A stretch of DNA of 64,000 nucleotides, taken from contig NZ_CP080025.1 of NCBI RefSeq assembly GCF_020463795.1, positions 561,001 through 625,000 on the forward strand. Direction: 5' to 3'. The notes under the pieces are model-generated. The model was not told where the DNA came from. It made no database searches and saw nothing but the letters and a program-made list of their open reading frames with translations. Below, piece by piece: positions 1-9,545 of the stretch. Every line of letters begins with the position of its first letter. Within the stretch, counting starts at the first letter, position 1. A program made the position numbers and the translations under genes. The stretch comes from Echinicola marina (lineage in GTDB: Bacteria > Bacteroidota > Bacteroidia > Cytophagales > Cyclobacteriaceae).

Positions 1-2970
1 TGGAAATATGACGGTAATTCCTTCTTGTCGTACAAACATGATGTTGAGGACAGCAGCTCATTGGCCTATGATTTTGTTTGGGTGATCTTTGAAGACAGCA
101 AAAATAATATCTGGGCAGGCACCTATGGTGGAGGAGTCAGTCGTTACAATTCCAAAACAGATAATTTCACCAACTTTTCCTTTGATAAGGATGACCCCTA
201 TTCGATCAGTGACAATAGGGTAAGGGGAATAGCAGAAGACCCAAGCGGTAATATTTGGCTGGGCACGGACAATGGGCTTTCCATGCTGGACCCCGAAACT
301 GGAAAATTTATCAGGTACAATACCGAGGACGGTCTGTTGAGCACCACTGTCCGGCAGATCAAATTATCCCAAGACCAGCAACGGCTCTTTATTGCCACGG
401 GGAATGGTTTAAACATCCTGGACCTGAAAACCAGAAAGTTCTCCGCCATAACCCATCAGGAAAATGTAGACAACAGCCTCAGTCACTTTTACCTTTATGA
501 TCTCTTAGAATATCCCAAAGGCACACTTTGGCTAGGTACTGGAGCGGGTCTGGATAAACTGGATTTGAAAAGCCATACCATCACACATTACAGGTCTAAT
601 CAAGACCCAAACAGCCTTAGTCATGATGTTATCTTCTCTATCAATAAGCACCAGAATCATCCAGATAAACTATTTGTGGGCACACTCAACGGCCTAAACA
701 TCTTGGACCTCAAAACTGACCAAGTCCAACGCATTTGGTCTGACAAGACCAAACCCAATAAGCTCAAAGGAGACAATATCTACAAAGTCAGTCCCGGCAG
801 AGATGGGAGCCTTTGGGTAGCTGTTTACAATGAGGGACTATTCCAGTACCACCCTCATTATAACAAGTTCAATTCCTTGAAGCTGGTTACAGATGCCTCT
901 GACAAATATTACTCCAGGGTTTCAAGCATGATCCAACACGATGAGGATGAATATATTTTCACCACTTATTCTGGACTTTTTGTCAAAAACTTCAAAACTG
1001 GTAAAACTGAAAAATACCAAATTGAAAAAGGTGACCCTAACAGTGTAAACCGACTGGCCATGATCACCAAGGTTTCAGATAACATCTATTGGATAAGCAC
1101 TTGGAGCAGCTTTATTTATGAATGGAACCATCGAACAAGAAGCCTAAAACCACTTCCCCACAAAACCCCGAAGGGACAGTTCCTTCCCGAATTCAACCTT
1201 CCCATCTTATGCGACAGCAAAAAAAGAATCTGGATAGGAAATTCAGAAAGAGGCTTATTTATCTGGAACAAAGAGACCCAACAAGCCGACCCCTTTCCGA
1301 TCAATAACCAACTCGTCAATCAGGGAAATCATGACGAATTCATCTCTTATATATTTGAAGACAGTAAAAACAATATCTGGGTAGGGAGTCAAGGAGGACT
1401 TAATCTCTTGGATGAGGAGAGTCAAACATTCCAAAAATTCCAACATATAGAAGGTGATTTCAGCAGTTTATGTAACAATAAAATCAACCATATATCTGAA
1501 GATCATATGGGCAACTTATGGATCAGTACCGAGCTTGGACTGAGCAGGTTCAACATCCAGGACAGTACATTCACTAATTTTTATACCGTGGATGGTTTGC
1601 CTTCAAATGTCATTAGTTCAACCATAGAAGACGCCAAAGGGAACCTTTGGATAGCCACGGCGGAGGGGATTTCCCAAAAAACTCCGGAAGGGAATTTCAG
1701 AAATTATAATGACCAGGACGGCATAATAGATAACTACTTTATCTTTCGCGCTGCCTATAAGGATGACAAAGGCCAAATTTTCTTTGGCCATTCAACAGGG
1801 CTTGAATATTTCGATCCTCAGCAAATACCCGAAAACAAACTCGAGCCAAAAGTAATAATCACCAGGATTGACTTGTTTAACGAACCCATAAGTCCGGGTG
1901 ATTCCAGCGAAATCCTGCAACAAGCAGCCGCACAAACGAGGGCTGTCACCTTCAACCATGAACAATCGGTTATTTCTTTCCACTTTACAGCCATTAACCA
2001 TATCAATGGCCACAAAAACAAGTTCCAATATCGATTATTAGGATATGATAAAGACTGGAGGCCAGTAACAGATGACCGTTCTACCACCTATACCAACTTG
2101 GAACCGGGCAGCTATACCTTCCAGGTAATGGCCTGCAATAATGATGGGCACTGGGCCAGTCAAAAAGCATCCCTCGAGGTATCTATCCTTCCTCCATGGC
2201 ACAGGACATGGTGGTTCAAGACTTTATTTACACTGTCCTTCCTCGGCATCGTTTTACACCAATTCATTAGCCTAAACAAAAAAAGAGAAAAACTTCAGCT
2301 TATTGTCGCAGAAAGGGTTTCTGAAATACAGCTTCAGAAAGATAAGATAGAAGCACAACACCTTATTTTACAGCAAAAAAACCAAAAGATCGAAAACCTC
2401 CTAAGAGAGCTCAACCACCGTGTAAAAAACAATTTGCAACTCGTCTCCAGCATCCTCAACCTACAAAGCAGGAGTGTAAAGGACCTCAATGCCAAAGAAG
2501 CCCTTACCGATGGCCGTATGCGCATGCAGGCACTTTCTCTTTTACACCAGAAGTTATATGTAACGGATATCGATTCCCAAGTGAATTGTAAAAATTATAT
2601 CAAGGACTTATTCGACCAAATAGAAATGGCCTTCAAAAGCAATTATAAATCTTTTGAGTATGAGTTCGAGGCAGATGACTTTTCATTGGGACTGGACAAA
2701 GCCATCCCCTTGGGGCTTATTTTAAATGAACTCATTACCAACTCATTTAAACATGTCCAAGAGGATAAAATTATTATCTACTTAAAACTAAGTAAAAAGA
2801 AAGGCTTGATTCATTTTTCATTTTCCGACAATGGACAAGGACTCACAGAATCATTGATTCTAGAATCAAAATCCTTTGGCCTGAGCATGATCAGGTCTTT
2901 GGTAGAGCAGCTTAACGGAAAACTGGATATTTCCGAAGGTATGAACACAAAAATCAACATTGTATTTTAA
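1..2970 (+). CDS. Reg_prop/Y_Y_Y sensor histidine kinase, 5' end outside window
   Basis: This is a membrane sensor kinase missing its N-terminus: the frame is open from base 1 and already reads a propeller repeat there. Roughly the first 620 residues are repeated Reg_prop-type strands (the pattern NNIWAGT, GNIWLGT, GNLWIST recurs), forming two likely periplasmic seven-bladed propellers. A Y_Y_Y domain follows (about residues 650-725), then one membrane segment near 735-755 and a short coiled coil. The kinase part is of the HisKA_2 type, with H-box LNHRVKNNLQ, and ends in an ATPase domain with N box NELITNSFKH and G box DNGQG. It lacks the receiver and AraC domains of a full hybrid system. The response regulator gene starts 12 bp downstream, so the pair is very probably co-transcribed and cognate. 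The ligand cannot be told; related propeller sensors often sense polysaccharide fragments. Confidence 0.9.
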   Translation, partial: WKYDGNSFLSYKHDVEDSSSLAYDFVWVIFEDSKNNIWAGTYGGGVSRYNSKTDNFTNFSFDKDDPYSISDNRVRGIAEDPSGNIWLGTDNGLSMLDPETGKFIRYNTEDGLLSTTVRQIKLSQDQQRLFIATGNGLNILDLKTRKFSAITHQENVDNSLSHFYLYDLLEYPKGTLWLGTGAGLDKLDLKSHTITHYRSNQDPNSLSHDVIFSINKHQNHPDKLFVGTLNGLNILDLKTDQVQRIWSDKTKPNKLKGDNIYKVSPGRDGSLWVAVYNEGLFQYHPHYNKFNSLKLVTDASDKYYSRVSSMIQHDEDEYIFTTYSGLFVKNFKTGKTEKYQIEKGDPNSVNRLAMITKVSDNIYWISTWSSFIYEWNHRTRSLKPLPHKTPKGQFLPEFNLPILCDSKKRIWIGNSERGLFIWNKETQQADPFPINNQLVNQGNHDEFISYIFEDSKNNIWVGSQGGLNLLDEESQTFQKFQHIEGDFSSLCNNKINHISEDHMGNLWISTELGLSRFNIQDSTFTNFYTVDGLPSNVISSTIEDAKGNLWIATAEGISQKTPEGNFRNYNDQDGIIDNYFIFRAAYKDDKGQIFFGHSTGLEYFDPQQIPENKLEPKVIITRIDLFNEPISPGDSSEILQQAAAQTRAVTFNHEQSVISFHFTAINHINGHKNKFQYRLLGYDKDWRPVTDDRSTTYTNLEPGSYTFQVMACNNDGHWASQKASLEVSILPPWHRTWWFKTLFTLSFLGIVLHQFISLNKKREKLQLIVAERVSEIQLQKDKIEAQHLILQQKNQKIENLLRELNHRVKNNLQLVSSILNLQSRSVKDLNAKEALTDGRMRMQALSLLHQKLYVTDIDSQVNCKNYIKDLFDQIEMAFKSNYKSFEYEFEADDFSLGLDKAIPLGLILNELITNSFKHVQEDKIIIYLKLSKKKGLIHFSFSDNGQGLTESLILESKSFGLSMIRSLVEQLNGKLDISEGMNTKINIVF

Positions 2971-2982
2971 CGCAGCAAATAA

Positions 2983-3573
2983 ATGAGCAGCACAAAAAGA
3001 GTATTGATCGTAGAAGATGAGATATTAATTGCCAAGGACCTTGCCTACCTTTTGGAGGATATGGGCTACGAAAATTCAGGAATTGCCAATTCCGGCGAGC
3101 GGGCTTTGGAATTATTCAAAAAAAACAAGGTAGATCTGCTCCTTTGTGATATCAATATTAACGGGTCAATGGATGGTATAGAAACCGTCAAAGCCATTCA
3201 AGAATACAAAGAAGTCCCTGTCATCTATATCTCAGCCTTTTCGGATCCCATCACGGTAAATAGGGCTATTGAAACTTCCCCGAGTTCATTTTTGACCAAG
3301 CCCTATAATGAAAGAAGCGTACAGATTGCCATTGACCTGGCATTTGCCAACTTTAACAAGTCGAGTAAAAACCTGGAAAAAAACCAGGTGTTCCAACAGC
3401 TGACCCAAAGGGAAAGGGAAATCATCCTATTAATTGCTGAAGGAAAAACAAGTACGGAAATAGCCGAACAGCTCTTCATTAGCCCAACCACGGCCGCCAA
3501 ACACCGGAATAATATCTTGGCCAAAACAGGCTGCAAAAACACCTCTGAGGTAATTAAACTCTTGTACAGTTAA
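2983..3573 (+). CDS. Response regulator, receiver plus LuxR-type HTH
   Basis: A 196-residue cytoplasmic response regulator. The N-terminal receiver domain shows the acidic pair E11/D12, the phospho-acceptor D56 in LLLCDININ, S84 and the conserved K106 in TKPYNE. A LuxR/GerE-type helix-turn-helix occupies about residues 136-196 (LTQREREIILLIAEGKTSTE, then the recognition helix around TTAAKHRNNI). It is the expected partner of the HisKA_2 kinase that ends 12 bp upstream. Its targets cannot be read from the sequence. The overall family call is secure because both domains carry all expected key residues. Confidence 0.93.
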   Translation: MSSTKRVLIVEDEILIAKDLAYLLEDMGYENSGIANSGERALELFKKNKVDLLLCDININGSMDGIETVKAIQEYKEVPVIYISAFSDPITVNRAIETSPSSFLTKPYNERSVQIAIDLAFANFNKSSKNLEKNQVFQQLTQREREIILLIAEGKTSTEIAEQLFISPTTAAKHRNNILAKTGCKNTSEVIKLLYS

Positions 3574-3614
3574 AAAAGCCACAGAAAATCGACCAAAATC
3601 CCATTTTCTGTGGC
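3572..3614 (-). terminator. Intrinsic terminator of the sugar operon
   Basis: A 12-bp perfect stem (GCCACAGAAAAT pairing with ATTTTCTGTGGC, 3578-3589 with 3603-3614) is followed on the minus strand by six T residues. It lies 12 bp past the stop of the sialidase-like gene and ends the four-gene operon. On the plus strand it lacks a T tract, so it may serve the response regulator less well. Confidence 0.85.
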
Positions 3615-3625
3615 AAGGTCTTAAA

Positions 3626-4660
3626 TCATTTTAAAACCAATTTCAAATATTTTACCCGCTTTCTTTTCCAAGTATAAGAAATATGAATCCTTCCATCTTT
3701 TGACTGAATAATAGCCGGATAACTGAATTCTCCTTCCTCTTCATTTTCCAAGATAAGGATATCCTTCCAATGAATCCCATCGTCTGAAATGGCCAAGTTC
3801 AATTTATTCCTTCCGTCAGACCAATCTTCACCTTTGGCCATAGGATTATATACGATCAAATGCTGGCCGTTCGCTAAAGTCACTGCATCAGTTCCACTAT
3901 TCGGGTTGATCAATTCCGTTTTCTCCAATTTGGACCAGCTCATTCCTCCATCCTCAGACCAAGCGCTAATGACATTATTTTGTTTGCTCCGGCAAAGGAC
4001 TTGTAATCTCCCATCTGCATGTTGTAAAATGCTGGGCTGAATGACATCAAAGTCTCCCTCATGATCAATATTCACCTTTTTCCAGCTTTTGCCTTGGTCC
4101 TTAGAAATCTCTATATGCGCCCTCCAACCTTTATCGTCCTCCACACTGGAAGGAGCCAAAATAGTTCCATTTTCCAGCATAATTGGTTTGTTCTTTATCG
4201 GCCCCAAAAACCCTTCTGGTAACCTTTGGCTTTCGGACCATGTTTTCCCATCATCCTCACTGACCAAATACATGCCCCACCATTCCTGGGGAGAAGGACC
4301 TTCCTTATAGAAAAGCAACAATTTTTCATCAGAGACTTTGAACAGCACCGGGTTCCAGGTGGGATAACTTAAATGCTCATCTACCTTTCCATCCACCACC
4401 TTTTTAGGAACTGACCAATCTTTTTCTGATTTCACCGCGGTCCAAATCGCTACATTGGGATGCCGCTCGTATTCCCCTCCAAACCATGAAGCCATGATAT
4501 CTCCATTATTAAGCTCTACCAAGGTAGAGGCATGACATTCCTCAAAAGGGGCCTCCTCAAAAATAAACCCTGCTTCAATTATTTTCACATCTACTTGTCC
4601 ATATCCGGGCCTAAAAACCAATAATGCGAGAAAGACCAAGAGCCATTTACTTTTCATCAT
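3626..4660 (-). CDS. Secreted sialidase-fold (BNR/Asp-box) protein
   Basis: The protein resembles the 'predicted neuraminidase' group (sialidase/BNR repeat fold). It has a signal peptide (MMKSKWLLVFLALLVF, ending near GYGQ) and at least four Asp-box-like motifs: SEDDGKTWSES, SKDQGKSW, SEDGGMSW and SDDGIHW. The start at 4660 is chosen because it begins the signal peptide and is preceded by GAAGG; an in-frame ATG lies at 4672 and another further upstream. It is the last gene of the minus-strand operon, 86 bp after the alcohol dehydrogenase if this start is right. The real substrate is uncertain. This group is not proven to act on sialic acid, and the operon's fucose-like transport gene suggests a role with a deoxy-sugar or related glycan. 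Confidence 0.8.
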   Translation of the reverse strand: MMKSKWLLVFLALLVFRPGYGQVDVKIIEAGFIFEEAPFEECHASTLVELNNGDIMASWFGGEYERHPNVAIWTAVKSEKDWSVPKKVVDGKVDEHLSYPTWNPVLFKVSDEKLLLFYKEGPSPQEWWGMYLVSEDDGKTWSESQRLPEGFLGPIKNKPIMLENGTILAPSSVEDDKGWRAHIEISKDQGKSWKKVNIDHEGDFDVIQPSILQHADGRLQVLCRSKQNNVISAWSEDGGMSWSKLEKTELINPNSGTDAVTLANGQHLIVYNPMAKGEDWSDGRNKLNLAISDDGIHWKDILILENEEEGEFSYPAIIQSKDGRIHISYTWKRKRVKYLKLVLK

Positions 4661-4746
4661 ATACACCTTCATTCTTAAATTACAATTTACTGAAACACCC
4701 ATTATATCAATAAACAAAAAAAATGGACTGTTCAGCCCACTTTCCT

Positions 4747-5757
4747 CTACATTTTAACCATTGCTTTGATCACCTTATTGGCAGGATCCAGCCATGAAGA
4801 AAATTTTTCCTTTACCTGATCAAATGCTACTTCATGCGTGATATAAGAAGCCGCCTGTACCTTTTTATCCTTAAGCGCCGTGAGTACAGTATCAAAGTCC
4901 TCCCTCGTGGCATTTCTGCTGCTCATCAGGGTGGACTCTCTTTTATGAAAATCTGGGTGACTAAAGGCTATTTCACCTTTTTGCAACCCCACTAACACAT
5001 ACCTGCCACCATGCGCCATCAGCTCAAATCCATTATGAATAGCTACAGTACTTCCGGTAGCATCGATTACTGATTCAGCAAATCCACCATCAGTGATTTT
5101 CTCAATTTCAGCTTTATAGTCACCTTTCGCATTTACGGTATGCTCTATTCCCAAAACCTCCCGACAAAATGCCAAGCGATCTTCATTGATATCCATGGCT
5201 ATCACTTTTCCACCTGCTATCCTGGCAAACTCCATTACCCCAAGCCCTATGGGACCGGCCCCCATCACAATGACAAACTCACCAGGATTCACTCCTGCCC
5301 TTCTCACTCCATGAGCTCCGATAGCCAAGGGTTCAGCCAAAGCCAATTCCTCCAAGCTCAATCCGTCCTTTTTGACCAAGGCAGCACTTGGAACAGAGAT
5401 ATATTCTCTCATTCCTCCATCCTCATGAACGCCAAAAACACTTATGTTAGCACAACAATTTGGCTTGCCAGCCTTACAGGCCACACATTCACCACAACTA
5501 AAATAAGGTATAATACTCACCCAATCCCCCTTGGAAAAACCTTCAGCCCCACCTACCTCAACCAATTCTCCCGAAAGCTCATGTCCCAAAATTCTCGGAT
5601 AATTAAAATAGGGCTGGGTACCTTCATAGGCATGAAGGTCGGTACCACAAATCCCGATTCTTTTGACCTTGATAATCGCCTTACCAGGTTCTATTCGTGG
5701 ATTTTCACCCTCCCCATACTCAAATTCCCCCGGTTTATTGCAAGTCAATATTTTCAT
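4747..5757 (-). CDS. Zinc-dependent alcohol/polyol dehydrogenase (MDR family)
   Basis: A medium-chain dehydrogenase of about 336 residues that probably oxidises a sugar, sugar acid or polyol with NAD(P). The catalytic zinc site is visible (GICGTDLHAYEGT, then GHE in ILGHELSGE). The structural zinc site has four cysteines in CGECVACKAGKPNCC, and the Rossmann motif is GAGPIGLGVMEFA. The start at 5757 (MKILTC) fits the family; an ATG 12 bp upstream would add MDWK. It sits between the FucP-like permease gene and the sialidase-fold gene with short spacers, so it should act in the same sugar pathway. Sequence alone does not separate sorbitol-, threonine-, galactonate- or fuconate-type substrates. 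Confidence 0.88.
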   Translation of the reverse strand: MKILTCNKPGEFEYGEGENPRIEPGKAIIKVKRIGICGTDLHAYEGTQPYFNYPRILGHELSGELVEVGGAEGFSKGDWVSIIPYFSCGECVACKAGKPNCCANISVFGVHEDGGMREYISVPSAALVKKDGLSLEELALAEPLAIGAHGVRRAGVNPGEFVIVMGAGPIGLGVMEFARIAGGKVIAMDINEDRLAFCREVLGIEHTVNAKGDYKAEIEKITDGGFAESVIDATGSTVAIHNGFELMAHGGRYVLVGLQKGEIAFSHPDFHKRESTLMSSRNATREDFDTVLTALKDKKVQAASYITHEVAFDQVKEKFSSWLDPANKVIKAMVKM

Positions 5758-5827
5758 TTTCCAATCCATTTTTCTCTGCCATCTTTTAAAAAGGCAGCAG
5801 AGTTAAATTCAAAAATTATAATCCAGA

Positions 5828-7123
5828 TTAGGCATTACCGGCCATGGCAGGGATTTCTTTTTTGTGCCTATAATGGTAGAAACCATACCCTACCACCATC
5901 AGGTAACAAGCTGCTGGTACCAAGAACGAAATATGGATACTTTGGAAATAATCAGAAACCATTCCTTGGATTACAGGGAAGACCGCTCCACCTAATATCG
6001 CCATGATCAAACCGGAACCACCTAATTTGGTATCTTGTCCCAAGCCTTCTGCCGCCAAACCATAAATAGTGGGGAACATCAATGACATACAGCCTGATAT
6101 CAGTACCAATGCAATAGCACCTACCATACCACTACTCAGGATCACCACAGCAGTAAGTCCAATAGCAATAATCGCGGAAATGGCCATCAGCAAACTTGGC
6201 CGGATAAACTTCATCAAAGCGGTAAACAAGAATCTGCTGACAGTAAATAAAATGATTGCAGCCATATAATAATCTGATGCATCACTCTCGTTCAGATCTA
6301 ATTCCAACATGATATACCTAATGGTATAAGACCAAACACCAATTTGAGCACCTACATAAAAGAACTGGGTCAGCACACCAAAGGTATAGTTTTTATTGGC
6401 AAAGAGTCGCTTAAAGCCATTGGACAAGGAATCCTGCTGTACATCTTCAGATGCAGAGGGCATTTTGGTAAACTTGATCAAGATCCAAACCAATACCAAG
6501 AAAAGCGCTACACCGACATACGTGCTCATCACTGCATCCAATTCCGCCTGACGAACCTGAGTTAACTGCTCAGCTGTCATCTGACTTCTCTCATCTGCTT
6601 CAGCAACATTTAGTTGGGATAAGATAAACAGCTTACTAAGTAACACACCAATAATGGACCCTACTGGATTAAAGGACTGAGCAAGGTTCAATCTTCTGGT
6701 TGCAGAAGACGCTGGTCCCATTACCATGATATAAGGGTTCGCAGAAGTTTCTAATATGGAAAGTCCTCCAGCCAATACATAAAGCGCAAAAAGGAAAAAG
6801 CCATAGGACATCAATATACTGGCTGGATAAAATAACAATCCCCCAACAGCAAAAAGTCCCAAGCCCAATAAAACCCCTGATTTATAGGTGTACTTTTTAA
6901 TATAAATCGCTGCGGGTAAGGCTAAGCAGAAATAAGCCCCATAAAAGGCCATCTGAATCCAGGAAGTCTGCGTATCAGTCATGCTCAGGATTTTCTTGAA
7001 AGCCGCCAGCAAGGTATCAGTCATATTATTGGCCAGTCCCCAAAGCAGGAAAAGACTAGTCAGCAAAATAAAGGGCAATAATGTCTCCTTGGACACCAGC
7101 CTGGATTTAGTTTGGTTATTCAT
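5828..7123 (-). CDS. FucP-type sugar:proton symporter (MFS)
   Basis: A 431-residue inner-membrane permease of the major facilitator superfamily, FHS/FucP branch. It starts with a short cytoplasmic tail and has about twelve hydrophobic segments. Family signatures are FLLWGLANNMTDTLLAAFKK in the first helix region and LETSANPYIMVMGP in the fifth. The ETSANPY motif is typical of L-fucose, glucose/galactose and related proton-driven importers. It is placed between the aldo/keto reductase (36 bp upstream) and the alcohol dehydrogenase, so it very likely imports the substrate of these enzymes. L-fucose or a related deoxy-sugar is the best guess, not a proven one. Confidence 0.9.
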   Translation of the reverse strand: MNNQTKSRLVSKETLLPFILLTSLFLLWGLANNMTDTLLAAFKKILSMTDTQTSWIQMAFYGAYFCLALPAAIYIKKYTYKSGVLLGLGLFAVGGLLFYPASILMSYGFFLFALYVLAGGLSILETSANPYIMVMGPASSATRRLNLAQSFNPVGSIIGVLLSKLFILSQLNVAEADERSQMTAEQLTQVRQAELDAVMSTYVGVALFLVLVWILIKFTKMPSASEDVQQDSLSNGFKRLFANKNYTFGVLTQFFYVGAQIGVWSYTIRYIMLELDLNESDASDYYMAAIILFTVSRFLFTALMKFIRPSLLMAISAIIAIGLTAVVILSSGMVGAIALVLISGCMSLMFPTIYGLAAEGLGQDTKLGGSGLIMAILGGAVFPVIQGMVSDYFQSIHISFLVPAACYLMVVGYGFYHYRHKKEIPAMAGNA

Positions 7124-7159
7124 TTTATATGAGGGTATATTGATAATTTATAATAATAC

Positions 7160-8194
7160 TTAAACTGGACTATATTCATGCAACAATCCCCTGTTTTTCA
7201 GTTCTGCCCAAAACTCATCAGGCAACTTATTGACCGTGGAATCCACATTTCTTTTTACTTTTTCAGGTTCTGTGGTACTCAAGGCTACGCTGGTAACTCC
7301 AGGAGCAGAAAGTCCAAACTGCACACAAGCATGGGCTGGTGTAACTCCAAAATCCTTACAGGCCGCAAAGAACCTTTCCCGCCAATCAAACTTTTGTTTA
7401 TTTTCTAGCGTGTCTGGCATGATCAACTGATAGTCGTAATAATCTCCGCCTACCAAAAATCCCGATTGGAATACTGCTGAATTTAGAATCCCCACACCAT
7501 CATCTGCCAATTGCTGCATGAAAGTCATCAGCTCCAGCGGATGGGAAATGATGGTCATACTGTTAGCAAACATGACCCAATCTAACTTTACATGCTTATA
7601 AATCCGAGGAATCACCTTCCAGTCCTTCGCTCCTACGCCTATTCCCTTAACCAATCCCTTTTTCTTCAAATCTTCCAATGCCCTGTAAGCTTCCAGAATA
7701 TCCTCAAACAAAGTTGCTTCTTCTGCTGCATTACTGGCCTTGGCGAGGTATTCATCTGGATCATGCACGGAAGCCAACTGTGTGGAATATCCCTGTAGCA
7801 ATTCATTCCCTTCTTCAAAACATTCCAAAATACCATTATAACTGATCTTTTGAACTGCATCATGCTTAAGGTCTCTCCAAACCCCTTTTTCAAAAGTAGG
7901 TTCTGGTGTAAGAAGCGGGCTCCTTACCCAGCCCAGCTTATTGCTGACTACCACTTGGTCTTTGGGGATTTCCAGGGCATTTAAGGCATTGCCCAATGAC
8001 TCCAGCGCAAGGCCGGCACCATACTTTCCAGCTGAATCAAAAAATGTCTGGGGTTGGGTATATTTTATACTTTCTTTAACTATTTCTTCTTTCACTTCTG
8101 GACTCAGGGCGGTGAATAAATTGCCCAATGCACTGGTTCCAAAAACGATGGTTGGTACCTGAATACCGGTATTACCTAAGGGTTTTAATGTCAT
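7160..8194 (-). CDS. Aldo/keto reductase, L-fucose/threo-aldose dehydrogenase-like
   Basis: A 344-residue NAD(P)-dependent oxidoreductase of the aldo/keto reductase family, most like D-threo-aldose 1-dehydrogenase and L-fucose dehydrogenase (PLGNTGIQVPTIVFGTSALG at the N-terminus, FFDSAGKYGAG with the catalytic-site Asp/Tyr, then VSNKLGWVRSP). These enzymes oxidise the aldose to its lactone. The start at 8194 gives the family N-terminus; a longer reading frame reaches 8263 but has no resemblance to the family. It is the first gene of the operon and is divergent from the LacI gene across a 151-bp spacer holding a large palindrome. Downstream lactonase and dehydratase genes of the fucose oxidation pathway are not in the window. 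Confidence 0.87.
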   Translation of the reverse strand: MTLKPLGNTGIQVPTIVFGTSALGNLFTALSPEVKEEIVKESIKYTQPQTFFDSAGKYGAGLALESLGNALNALEIPKDQVVVSNKLGWVRSPLLTPEPTFEKGVWRDLKHDAVQKISYNGILECFEEGNELLQGYSTQLASVHDPDEYLAKASNAAEEATLFEDILEAYRALEDLKKKGLVKGIGVGAKDWKVIPRIYKHVKLDWVMFANSMTIISHPLELMTFMQQLADDGVGILNSAVFQSGFLVGGDYYDYQLIMPDTLENKQKFDWRERFFAACKDFGVTPAHACVQFGLSAPGVTSVALSTTEPEKVKRNVDSTVNKLPDEFWAELKNRGLLHEYSPV

Positions 8195-8282
8195 TTGTAA
8201 ATCTGTTATCCTGGGAAAACGATTCGAAATATAAATAATTATTTGCTCATAAAAACACTTCAAAAACCAGTCTATCAGCCAT

Positions 8283-8322
8283 ATTCACCTGCAAAGCTTT
8301 GCACAAAGCTTTGCAGGTGAAT
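8283..8322. promoter_or_regulatory. 40-bp palindrome, probable LacI-family operator
   Basis: Two perfect 19-bp arms (8283-8301 and 8304-8322) flank a 2-bp centre. Inside lie two abutting copies of the short palindrome GCAAAGCTTTGC, the second starting with A instead of G. It lies between the divergent aldo/keto reductase and LacI genes, 24 bp before the LacI start codon. Position and symmetry fit an operator for the adjacent LacI-type regulator, controlling both directions. It has no T tract, so a terminator role is unlikely. Confidence 0.75.
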
Positions 8323-8345
8323 TATTTTTTCAATTAATTTGGGGC

Positions 8346-9368
8346 ATGAAGAAAAAGAGGATCACGCTAAAGGACATTGCACAGGAACTCAATGTGTCAA
8401 TTTCTACCGTTTCACGTGCCCTGAAGGACCATCCTGATATAGACAAAACTCTAACAAAAAAGATCAAGGCTTTGGCACAAAAATGGAATTATATCCCCAA
8501 CCCTTTGGCCATGGGCTTACTCCGCCAACAAACCCGGGTGATAGGTGTCATTGTCCCTGATTTGGTCACTTATTTCTTTTCTTCCATTATATCGGGTATT
8601 GAGGAAGAACTGCAACAGGCCGGATATTATATTGTTATTTCTTCCTCCAAGGAATCTATGGAAAAAGAAATTGAATCTGTCAATAACCTACTTAACTTAA
8701 GAATAGACGGTTTGATCGTTTGCTTGGCACAAGACAGTAAAAATACCGAACACTTCAAAAAAGTATTGGATCACGATGTTCCTTTAGTTTTCTTTGACCG
8801 GGTCTGTCTGGAAAAAAAGGTCTCGACAGTAGTCGTGGATAATGTATCCATGGCCAAGGGTATAACCACCCATTTTCATCAAAATGGCGCTCGGAGAATT
8901 GCCCATATTACGGGGCCAAAACATCTCAATATTGTTCAGGAGAGAAGCGAGGGTTATTTAAAGGGACTGAATGAAGTCGGTCTGGAATTTGACCCTCAAT
9001 ATTTAATCCACACAGACCTTTCTCCAGAAAACGCCACCAAGGCTACTCAAATACTGCTCAACCTAGCAAGCCCTCCAGATGCCATTTTAGGTGTAAATGA
9101 TACGGTGATATTTGCCACGATGAAGGAAATAAAAAGCAGGGGACTGTCCATCCCCAATGATATTCTATTGGCAGGCTTTTCAGATGAGTTTCATGCAACA
9201 GTAGTGGAGCCTAACCTGACTTCAGTGGCACACCCAACCCATGAAATTGGGAGAAATGCTGCCAAATTAATTTTGGAACAAATAGGAGAAGGTCGCCCTA
9301 TTCAGAAAAAAATTATCCTCAATACTGAATTACACATGAGAGAATCCTCTCAAAAAACTTTTGTCTGA
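8346..9368 (+). CDS. LacI-family transcriptional regulator
   Basis: A 340-residue one-component regulator. The DNA-binding headpiece covers residues 1-60 (ITLKDIAQELNVSISTVSRA, hinge helix near YIPNPLAMGL). It is followed by a periplasmic-binding-protein-like sugar domain starting at VIGVIVPDLVTYFFSSIISG and ending with VAHPTHEIGRNAAKLIL. It is divergent from the four-gene sugar operon, so it most likely represses that operon and itself until a sugar or sugar-phosphate is bound. The 40-bp palindrome in the shared spacer is the obvious binding site. Length and all landmarks are normal for the family. Confidence 0.93.
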   Translation: MKKKRITLKDIAQELNVSISTVSRALKDHPDIDKTLTKKIKALAQKWNYIPNPLAMGLLRQQTRVIGVIVPDLVTYFFSSIISGIEEELQQAGYYIVISSSKESMEKEIESVNNLLNLRIDGLIVCLAQDSKNTEHFKKVLDHDVPLVFFDRVCLEKKVSTVVVDNVSMAKGITTHFHQNGARRIAHITGPKHLNIVQERSEGYLKGLNEVGLEFDPQYLIHTDLSPENATKATQILLNLASPPDAILGVNDTVIFATMKEIKSRGLSIPNDILLAGFSDEFHATVVEPNLTSVAHPTHEIGRNAAKLILEQIGEGRPIQKKIILNTELHMRESSQKTFV

Positions 9369-9545
9369 GCTTTTGCAGCAAAAATCTTTATTAATTGCTG
9401 AAAGAGTAAAAATCTCATTTAACATGAAGGCATAAAAATAATGCCTTTGTATTATATTTTGGTCTCCCCTCCTAGTGCCAAGACAAACCTTATCCACAAT
9501 TTTATTATATTGAGAGGAAACATTTTATCTTTCCAAATATAAAAT

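Noticed and set aside
8283-8322. The palindrome as a transcription terminator
   Set aside because: It lies between two divergent promoters, where no transcript ends, and lacks a T tract on either side.
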